Shown here piece after piece: positions 47,782 to 53,787 of a DNA stretch of 53,787 nucleotides. The position numbers and the translations under genes are program-made. Under the pieces are notes generated by a model, which did no database searches, had not been told where the DNA came from, and was given only the letters and a program-made list of their open reading frames with translations. Within the stretch, counting starts at the first letter, position 1. Each line of letters begins with the position of its first letter. Origin of the DNA: a virus; IMG/VR virus record IMGVR_UViG_3300008267_000208, positions 1-53,787 of that record. One strand, given 5' to 3'.

Positions 47782-49512
47782 TTATAGGCTATTCAAACCA
47801 CTAACAACGATTTTACCGTAGAATTCAGGACGTAACATTTTCTTAGCGTAACGAGTCATTAAACCTTTACGTGGAGTGAAGGTTGCAGGATCGTACACAA
47901 GAGGTGTCATGATTAATGGAATATACGGAGCAAACACAGCACCTGTTTCTAGGAATTGTTTACCACGGAAACCCATCAAGATAACGTTTTCAGTCATATA
48001 AGGATTCTTATAAACTGTGTAACGGTTATTGATAGCACCTACTTTCTGAACACCCATTGCGTATTCCATATTTGCAGCATCACCGTTAGAGTTTGCAGCA
48101 AATCCTGGGATTGATTCAAGGACTGTTGCTACTGTTGGAGAACATACTAAGAAGTTAGCACCACCACGAAGGGTTAATTGATGAATCTTGTTAGATACTT
48201 TCTGCATTTTAGTACCAAGAGTTTGGAACCAACCACCTTGAGTGTTATAGAAACCTGTTTGGGTAGTAGATGTTGGGAAATCAAATCCATTAGGATTTGC
48301 TGGGTTGTAGACACCATTATTCAATACTGTCCAGTATTCAGTTGCAGCAGCTGCATCTTCGATCAACATATCAAGGATTTCCAAATCAATTTCCATTGAA
48401 ATATACTCGCTCATTACGTTAGTTAATTCGGCTTCAGCATCGATATTCTGATAAGCGTTAAGATCCTGAGCAAATTCAGGTGTCCATACTGCTCTCAACT
48501 TTTTAGTCTTAGCAACAATCGCTTGTGATTGCATCTTAATGTTGATTTCTGGAATCGCAATTGTAGATGCGTTTTGAGCGTTTGGAACTGAGAATGAAGG
48601 AGCGGATGTATCTTCGAAATCACCACGGTTGTTATCTGCAGTAATTTTATTATAGAATACAGTTAATTGAGCTGCTGGAGCACCAGAGAATGCTGTAGTT
48701 GAACCTGAAATAAAGAATGAAATAGTACCTGCTGTATAGTTGTAAGTAGTAAATGCTGGTAGAGAATTAGCTACAGTAAATCCAGAACCACTTACATAAA
48801 ACGCACGAACTGCATCTGGATCAAAGTTAGTAAGAACAGAAGCTGTTGAAACTGTAACTTTGTAAATACCATTTGCTTTTACAGAAGCTGAATAAGCTGA
48901 ATCGTATCCTAATTCTGCCCAAGATGCTGTAACTACTGAACCTGTACCTGCTGCAAGTACTGGAGTAGTACCACCATTGCTTGAACCTGACATCCAAATA
49001 GATGCTGAGAATTGGTTAGTAGAGTAAGCAAAACGGCCTGCACCATATAAACCACCTGTTGTATCAGTAGTTTGGATTGGGAATTGACCTAGTGGGTTAC
49101 GAGCACCATAAAGTGAATTATTTTGACCAAATGGGTTTACGTTAGTACCATATTGGAAATCTAGGAAGAATACTAGTCCAGAAGGCAAATTCATTGGTTG
49201 TACAGAAACGAATTCTTTAGCAGCAATCGATCCGAATACTTTACGTACTAACGGAAGAGCGATACCTGCCCAGTTTTCAGACTGACCAACTTGGAAGTTA
49301 CCTGCACCAGAACCAGCACCTGTTTGGCTAGTTTCTACTACTAATTGTTTTGCTTGGTTCTCGAGGATAAGAGCCATGTTGTTTTTTTCTACCTCTGAAC
49401 CAAACCCTTCAAGTAAGCCTGTTTTAGACCACTTGGTTGCTAATCTAGCAGCATCACTTTGAAGTGATTTCCACGGATTAGCGGATTCGAGTAATTGATT
49501 GATTGAACTCAT
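47782..49512 (-). CDS. gp23: Major capsid protein (T4 gp23-like)
   Basis: A 576-aa HK97-fold capsid protein. The N-terminal ~65 residues (WKSLQSDAARLATKWSKTGL and LILENQAKQLVVETSQTGAG) are a likely propeptide removed by the gp21-like protease; candidate (L/I)xE-like sites include ILE and VVE. Then GIALPLVRKVFGSIAAKEFV, SVQPMNLPSGLVFFLDFQYG, TKKLRAVWTPEFAQDLNAYQ and PYIPLIMTPLVYDPATFTPR are conserved with T4 gp23. The length and context (scaffold and protease upstream, terminator downstream) agree. Confidence 0.95.
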   Translation of the reverse strand: MSSINQLLESANPWKSLQSDAARLATKWSKTGLLEGFGSEVEKNNMALILENQAKQLVVETSQTGAGSGAGNFQVGQSENWAGIALPLVRKVFGSIAAKEFVSVQPMNLPSGLVFFLDFQYGTNVNPFGQNNSLYGARNPLGQFPIQTTDTTGGLYGAGRFAYSTNQFSASIWMSGSSNGGTTPVLAAGTGSVVTASWAELGYDSAYSASVKANGIYKVTVSTASVLTNFDPDAVRAFYVSGSGFTVANSLPAFTTYNYTAGTISFFISGSTTAFSGAPAAQLTVFYNKITADNNRGDFEDTSAPSFSVPNAQNASTIAIPEINIKMQSQAIVAKTKKLRAVWTPEFAQDLNAYQNIDAEAELTNVMSEYISMEIDLEILDMLIEDAAAATEYWTVLNNGVYNPANPNGFDFPTSTTQTGFYNTQGGWFQTLGTKMQKVSNKIHQLTLRGGANFLVCSPTVATVLESIPGFAANSNGDAANMEYAMGVQKVGAINNRYTVYKNPYMTENVILMGFRGKQFLETGAVFAPYIPLIMTPLVYDPATFTPRKGLMTRYAKKMLRPEFYGKIVVSGLNSL

Positions 49513-49552
49513 CGTTTTTAAAATTTGTTTTTAGTTTGTTTTTAAATTGTTT

Positions 49553-50542
49553 TTACTTGTTGTTTCCAAATGCTAATTCACGCATACGTGAGAAAGCATC
49601 ATTTTCGATAATTGGTTTTGATTTAGCTGTACCTAATGCTTTAGAAGCGGAACCTAATGATTCTTGAATTGGAGATTTTTTAACTGGTGTTTTCAAATTC
49701 TCTAATAGAGTTTCATAAACTAATTGTGCTTCTTTTTTAGATGTAGCTTTATCAAATGCTGTTAAAACCTTTACTTTTTGTGATTCAGTCAAAGACTTGT
49801 TACGGAAAATTTTGTTAGTGTAAAGAAGTTTAGCGTTTAATAAATTGATTTCGTTAAGTTCTGATTTAAGAGTTCTGATTGCCTCATAAGCTTCTTCAAG
49901 TTCCTCTTGCATTTCATTTTTAACGTCTTCTTCATAAACGTTTTCACTTTCAAGTTCAGCAAGAAGTTCATCAAGACCAATTTCTTCGTCCATATCTTCT
50001 TCAGCTAAAAGCTCATCAAGATCAACCATTTCATCGATTTCTTCTTCTTCAGATTCTTCAGCTTCAGCACCTTCTTCATTTTCCATACCTTCATGACCAG
50101 CTTCAAGTTCACCTGCGCTAACCATGTCTTTAATAACATCTTCAATGAAAGATTTTAAATCATCTTCGTCCATGTCTTCAATAGACATTTCTTCTTCAGA
50201 TTCTTCTTCTTCGGATTCCTCTTCTTCAGATTCTTCTTCTTCCTCTTTAGCTTCAAAAATAGATTCCTCCATTTCTTCACCTTCAAGTTCAGCAAGAAGT
50301 TCATCTAATGAAATTTCATCCATAGATTCTTTTTCTTCCATCATTTCTTCTGCCTCGTCTTCATACATTCCTTCCATCTTAGTTTCCTCTTCTTCCATTT
50401 CCTGGAGTTTAGCGGAGAGTTTTTCCTTAAGATACGGAGTGAATGCTTCTTCGAGAGCAGCTTTTGCGTTTGCTATTGCTGTTTCTTTGACAGATTTAGC
50501 ATCGGCGATTGCTTCTTTAAGCAAATCTCTGTTTGTTGCCAT
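49553..50542 (-). CDS. gp22: Prohead core scaffold protein (T4 gp22-like)
   Basis: A 329-aa, extremely acidic and helical protein. The N-terminus (RDLLKEAIADAKSVKETAIA, ALEEAFTPYLKEKLSAKLQE) and C-terminal third (EAYEAIRTLKSELNEINLLN, KLLYTNKIFRNKSLTESQKV) are the conserved gp22-like segments; the middle holds three EEEESE-type repeats and IDEMVDLDELLAEEDMDEEI. Scaffold of this type fills the prohead and is chewed by the protease. It lies directly upstream of the capsid gene, as in T4. Confidence 0.88.
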   Translation of the reverse strand: MATNRDLLKEAIADAKSVKETAIANAKAALEEAFTPYLKEKLSAKLQEMEEEETKMEGMYEDEAEEMMEEKESMDEISLDELLAELEGEEMEESIFEAKEEEEESEEEESEEEESEEEMSIEDMDEDDLKSFIEDVIKDMVSAGELEAGHEGMENEEGAEAEESEEEEIDEMVDLDELLAEEDMDEEIGLDELLAELESENVYEEDVKNEMQEELEEAYEAIRTLKSELNEINLLNAKLLYTNKIFRNKSLTESQKVKVLTAFDKATSKKEAQLVYETLLENLKTPVKKSPIQESLGSASKALGTAKSKPIIENDAFSRMRELAFGNNK

Positions 50543-50571
50543 TTTTTCCTTAAATTTGTTTGTTGGAAATA

Positions 50572-50600
50572 CGTTTAATATGAGGAGAACCCTCGAAACG
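50572..50600 (-). promoter_or_regulatory. 5' leader hairpin of the scaffold/capsid transcript
   Basis: On the coding strand CGTTT (50600-50596) pairs with AAACG (50576-50572), and within it GAGG pairs with CCTC across a 5-nt loop, about 30 nt before the ATG at 50542. It may influence mRNA stability or translation. Upstream AT-rich sequence contains TTGCTTATAAT, a possible -10-like element. Confidence 0.4.
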
Positions 50601-50685
50601 TAATAAAATTATTATAAGCAATGCCTCATAAATTGGGCACATTCTAATATACGTATATATGGATATACTCAAAGTCGCAGAAATG

Positions 50686-50717
50686 AAAAAAAGAAGCGCT
50701 CCTTTATAGGGAGCGCT
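50686..50717 (-). terminator. Terminator after ORF 50745-51188
   Basis: A perfect 8-bp GC-rich stem (50695-50702 with 50710-50717), 7-nt loop, then a tract with seven T on the coding strand (50692-50686). A smaller hairpin (50718-50722 with 50727-50731) stands just 5' of it. Confidence 0.92.
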
Positions 50718-50744
50718 AGTCTAAAGAGACTATCTTTAGAGAGG

Positions 50745-51188
50745 CTATTTTCCTATTTGATAAATACCACCATCTACCCCAACAGCAAATTGGTTTGGGT
50801 GTGCTTTAATATAATCTTGGGCATAATCAATGATAACTTTTTTATAAGTATTTGAGTCCATATTTGTATTTCCTTTTAGATCTCCAGTTTTGTCAGCAAT
50901 TTTACTACCTAAATCAAAAAGATCATCTTCACTCATTTTATTTGCTTCTTTACCAAGAACATTATTGTAATATTCAGTTTGTTTATTTTTATCTTCTTTA
51001 GCTTGTTGATCCATTTGATATACTTTACCAATTCCTCCTAAAGTAGTTAAAGCTATTAATCCTTTAATAATCCAATCTTTAATTCCTTCATCAATATTTT
51101 CATTTTCTAAAACAACAATGGCATTGCTATATTGACTCTCAGTAATTAAACCTGCGAGTTTTTGCATGTGTAAGAATTCTTTATTCAT
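50745..51188 (-). CDS. Putative internal head protein with capsid-targeting-like N-terminus (147 aa)
   Basis: The frame is open further upstream, but the ATG at 51188 (MNKEFLHMQKLAGLITESQY) is chosen. The late motif lies ~26 nt before it, and the longer version would overlap the protease gene by ~100 nt. LAGLITESQ contains ITE, fitting the IxE cleavage consensus of T4 prohead protease and resembling the start of T4 Alt (MELITE). A hydrophobic helix (DWIIKGLIALTTLGGIGKVY) and a helical acidic region follow. It lies between the protease and scaffold genes, where T4 keeps core genes. ORF 17827-18324 has a similar layout. Confidence 0.72.
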   Translation of the reverse strand: MNKEFLHMQKLAGLITESQYSNAIVVLENENIDEGIKDWIIKGLIALTTLGGIGKVYQMDQQAKEDKNKQTEYYNNVLGKEANKMSEDDLFDLGSKIADKTGDLKGNTNMDSNTYKKVIIDYAQDYIKAHPNQFAVGVDGGIYQIGK

Positions 51189-51214
51189 GTTTTTATTTTT
51201 ATTTATGTTTTTAT

Positions 51215-51224
51215 TTATAAATAT
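51215..51224 (-). promoter_or_regulatory. Late-promoter-like motif (putative internal head protein)
   Basis: The coding strand reads ATATTTATAA, at the very end of the protease gene and ~26 nt before the ATG at 51188. Confidence 0.55.
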
Positions 51225-51225
51225 A

Positions 51226-51843
51226 TTAAAATATCGGACACGTACCGTTTGAACAAAGTATTTCAGTAAGTATAGAATTAACTTTAGAATAGGGGTTTGA
51301 ATTAATTGATGTAGATAATCCCTCATGTATTTGTCCTACAGGATGCATCCATGAACCTGGATTTGAAGGTGTGGAAACAAAATCAAAACATAGTAGTTCA
51401 AAGTCGTCTTGTACTTCTAATACTTCACCTACTTGTTTTAAGCTGCCCATTCCACGAGATGAAACACCTACCTTAATACCTGATTCAATTAATGCTTTAA
51501 GGATATTTCCTGATGGTGTAGGTAAAATTTCAATTGCACCCATTACCATATCTCCTTTCCACCATATTTTTTTAATATTGTGGGATACATTTTTCAAGTT
51601 AATGATTTGAGAATCTGGATGGTCTAGTTCACCTAGAGCTCTATTTTCTCTAACCATATCCATGTATTTGTCTATCTCACGTTCCCATAACTCTTTAGCA
51701 TAGTATCTACCATTACCATTTTTTACTTCACAAGTAGCCAATATCCCTTCAACTATTGGGTTGCCAGATATCCTATCACGAGACTCAGTAAGTGATTTAG
51801 GTGATACATTGAATGGGGTGACTTCTATAAGTAGTGGTTTCAT
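51226..51843 (-). CDS. gp21: Prohead core protease (T4 gp21-like)
   Basis: A ~205-aa serine protease. The ATG at 51843 (MKPLLIEVTPFNV) is preferred over 51867 because the longer form overlaps the upstream gene, and the shorter one starts 4 nt after its stop with an AAATT leader. GNPIVEGILATCEVKNGNGR, LGELDHPDSQ (His75, catalytic) and GVSSRGMGSL (Ser128/129, catalytic) are the signature of the T4 gp21 family. It cleaves the scaffold and capsid propeptides after (L/I)xE-like sites. It also contains a C-terminal cysteine-rich tail (LCSNGTCPIF). Confidence 0.93.
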   Translation of the reverse strand: MKPLLIEVTPFNVSPKSLTESRDRISGNPIVEGILATCEVKNGNGRYYAKELWEREIDKYMDMVRENRALGELDHPDSQIINLKNVSHNIKKIWWKGDMVMGAIEILPTPSGNILKALIESGIKVGVSSRGMGSLKQVGEVLEVQDDFELLCFDFVSTPSNPGSWMHPVGQIHEGLSTSINSNPYSKVNSILTEILCSNGTCPIF

Positions 51844-51847
51844 AATT

Positions 51848-53787
51848 TTAGTATCCTTTAATGTCAAATCCTATGCCACCTGATTTATATTGAGTGTCAG
51901 GATTAATATGTTGAGCTATAAGTGATAATATACGAGCATCTGTTCTGGTTATTTCTTTGTCTATCTCCCATTGATCTGCCCTAACATTATAATAGATATA
52001 TCTAGTTTTTGTTTCGCCAGGAACAACAGGTGATGGGGATTTAATTTGTATAATAACTTCTTCATATTCACCTTGTTGTGGTTTGGTATAAGTTACATCT
52101 TCAATAATACCACCCATTAAAGGTTTACCTCTAAATTTATTAAAAAATAGTTGGCCTAATTTCATTGTTCTTTGATCCTGACCTCGTTCGCGAGATACAT
52201 CAGTTGCTCTTTTGAAAAGTTCAGGTGATATTTCATTTACTAATTCTTCTTTAATAAGATTACGAATCAATGAACGAAGTTTTTGTTCCATTAAATTTTC
52301 ATTTATTTTTATTGATTGCATTCCTACTCTTTCTTTAACCATTTTTACAGCCATTTCTACTTTAGGAGAATTAACAACCATTACTTTGTTTCCATCTGTT
52401 TCGAATTTAACACCGTTATTTTTTAATTCAGATTTCAACATTGAAATTGCTTTATCTATACCTGAAATGGTTACTTTTTGGTTTTGTTCTTCGTTTTCTT
52501 TAAGTGCATTCAAGTTAGGAAGTAATAAATCTCCCTTACTCCAATATTGCTTAGAACCATCTTTATTGAATTTATCTTCTTTTGCCATTTCTACTGGTGC
52601 TTTAAATGGAAAATATTGTTTGAAGCTTTTACCTTTAAGAAGTGTAAATGGCTTATAGTTTTCTGATTTAGTAAGTAGAATTTTTGTTTGTTGAGGTATA
52701 TCTTTAATACAATCTAAAATGTATGGGTTGTTAGCACCTTTCATTAGATTATTATATAGAATACCAGATACATATAAAGTTCCATCTTCAAACACCATAA
52801 GGTCTTTCATGGATTGACTATTAGCAAAACGATTGAAGATTTGACCAGGAAGAGCAAGAACTGGGGGCACAAATCGTTTTCCGCCTCCTCCTCCTTTGGT
52901 TGAGATAGTCATCATTCCATAATTTCCTCCTCCTCTTACTTCATCTAAATTTTGTTTAATCCAGTTTTTAGCTTCATCTTCAGAATTAAATGTTTTTTCT
53001 TTTTTTCCATCCATTGTACTGTAAGTAAGAATCCAAAAACGACCTTCGGGTTCAAGACTCCATGTTTCGTTATGTCCTAAATTGCCTTCTTGTAACTTCA
53101 TTTTTTTTTCAACACCAGTAACACCTTTATCAGGCATTTCTTTTACTTTTTTAGGCATTGAAGTTTCTGCTTCTTTATCACCTAATGAGTCTTGAACATT
53201 TGATTTTGGTTCTTTGATTTTTATTTCAGTATCCAAATCACCATATCCACTTGACTTGTGTTTACCTTTAGGTTCTTTAGGTTCACCTAAACCTGGGGCT
53301 TCATTAGTGTATCCTAAACCTTTAACTCCAAACATTCCGTCTTTAGTATAGAATAAAGGATCCTTAGCTAAGTTTTTAACAACCATAGCTTTAATTTCAT
53401 CACCTGTTTTTCCAGCATTTTTCTCATCTCTCATTTCAGCATAAAAGCCTTTCATGATTTCATTGAAATTAATGTTATCAGCATTTTTAGTGTCTGAATT
53501 ATCGTAGGCGTGTGTTTGTTTGTCTTTAACTTCTTTGGATGTTTCTTTTTCTTCGGCTTTAACTTCTTCAGCTAAAATTTTCTTCCAATCGTAGATATCA
53601 AATCCTTTAGCTACAACACCACCTGCGGCTTCGCTAATGATTTGTTTTGATTTCAATACATTAGTTGCTGTATTAAAGTCAGTATATTGATTGAAGTATT
53701 CTGGAAATAAGCTACGAGCGTGTTTTAAGAATTGGTCTTTATTTCCGTTGCCACTCTTAATTGAGTTATATTGTTCTTGAAGTGTCA
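51848..53787 (-). CDS. Large phage structural-type protein, runs to window edge
   Basis: The frame stays open to the window edge, beyond the GTG/TTG region near 53656. The extra 43 codons read TLQEQYNSIKSGNGNKDQFL, then KHARSLFPEYFNQYTDF, and the two bases at the edge fit an ATG, so the true start is probably at 53788 just outside. Regions: a helical N-terminus; a charged linker (KEPKGKHKSSGYGDLDTEIK); glycine-rich RGGGNYGMMTISTKGGGGGK; a domain around 270-400; and SLIRNLIKEELVNEISPELF near 470-490. The opening recalls proteins common in Bacteroidota and marine phages upstream of the protease gene. Function is unknown. Confidence 0.72.
   Translation of the reverse strand, partial: TLQEQYNSIKSGNGNKDQFLKHARSLFPEYFNQYTDFNTATNVLKSKQIISEAAGGVVAKGFDIYDWKKILAEEVKAEEKETSKEVKDKQTHAYDNSDTKNADNINFNEIMKGFYAEMRDEKNAGKTGDEIKAMVVKNLAKDPLFYTKDGMFGVKGLGYTNEAPGLGEPKEPKGKHKSSGYGDLDTEIKIKEPKSNVQDSLGDKEAETSMPKKVKEMPDKGVTGVEKKMKLQEGNLGHNETWSLEPEGRFWILTYSTMDGKKEKTFNSEDEAKNWIKQNLDEVRGGGNYGMMTISTKGGGGGKRFVPPVLALPGQIFNRFANSQSMKDLMVFEDGTLYVSGILYNNLMKGANNPYILDCIKDIPQQTKILLTKSENYKPFTLLKGKSFKQYFPFKAPVEMAKEDKFNKDGSKQYWSKGDLLLPNLNALKENEEQNQKVTISGIDKAISMLKSELKNNGVKFETDGNKVMVVNSPKVEMAVKMVKERVGMQSIKINENLMEQKLRSLIRNLIKEELVNEISPELFKRATDVSRERGQDQRTMKLGQLFFNKFRGKPLMGGIIEDVTYTKPQQGEYEEVIIQIKSPSPVVPGETKTRYIYYNVRADQWEIDKEITRTDARILSLIAQHINPDTQYKSGGIGFDIKGY

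Noticed and set aside
50124-50603. Plus-strand poly-serine ORF
   Set aside because: Complement of the GAA/GAG-rich scaffold gene, producing serine codons; not a gene.
51189-51326. N-terminal extension of the putative internal head protein to an ATG at 51326
   Set aside because: It would overlap the protease gene by ~100 nt, encode low-complexity Asn/Lys sequence and pass over the late motif.
1-53787. Stop-codon reassignment, as in some Bacteroidota phages
   Set aside because: TAA, TAG and TGA all end intact genes here (for example TAG after 1688-1939, TGA after 299-961), so the standard code holds.

Overview
The window is part of the genome of an AT-rich, lytic, T4-like tailed phage (contractile-tail myovirus), probably infecting a Bacteroidota host. 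The phage assignment rests on recognisable T4-type modules. These include head genes (prohead protease, acidic core scaffold, major capsid protein), neck and tail genes (gp13, gp14, gp15, sheath, tube, tape measure, baseplate) and replication genes (gp32-like SSB, UvsX, flap nuclease, gp41-like helicase, NrdA/NrdB, thymidylate synthase). The host guess rests on a secreted-protein remnant of the Bacteroidota gliding-motility/T9SS type at 3638-4503, near-absence of Shine-Dalgarno sequences, and promoter-like elements resembling the Bacteroidota -7 box. All genes I accept are on the minus strand, so transcription runs from high to low coordinates. TAA, TAG and TGA all act as stops, so the standard bacterial code applies.

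Layout in transcription order: 53787-47782 is the head module (large unknown protein running off the window, gp21-like protease, a small protein with a possible capsid-targeting N-terminus, gp22-like scaffold, gp23-like capsid protein). 47689-40543 holds phoH, small structural genes and a 1403-aa fibre with further fibre/adhesin genes. 40543-32507 mixes adhesins with neck genes 13, 14 and 15; a GIY-YIG endonuclease sits between 14 and 15. 32462-20224 is the tail: sheath, tube, a T4 gp26/gp51-family protein with an overlapping second frame, tape measure, baseplate genes, and two M15-type peptidases, one of which has been split from its parent gene by a 16-bp tandem duplication. A strong terminator follows. 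20083-9645 is replication and nucleotide metabolism: a compact family A polymerase-like protein, gp32, uvsX, flap nuclease, helicase, nrdB, HNH endonuclease, nrdA. 8643-2528 is a 7-deazaguanine DNA-modification cluster: a TGT/DpdA-like transglycosylase with QueC, QueD, QueE and FolE, and a thioredoxin embedded in it. 1939-1 contains tiny coupled ORFs, a GIY-YIG endonuclease and the start of thymidylate synthase.

The genes join into a few programmes. FolE, QueD, QueE and QueC would take GTP to preQ0 (or an intermediate, since QueC lacks its usual zinc cysteines and QueE and QueD are also atypical), and DpdA would insert the base into phage DNA as protection against restriction. Replication and modification genes share a bipartite promoter-like element found five times with an invariant 13-nt spacer: a YTAGG..T.CA box followed by TATATTTA. 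Structural genes instead carry a separate AT-rich motif (ATATTTATAA on the coding strand) just upstream of their starts, the probable late promoter. Three free-standing homing endonucleases, two broken genes and several structured RNAs are the main irregular features. No tRNA, CRISPR, integrase or transposase was seen, and no stretch above 300 bases lacks a gene.
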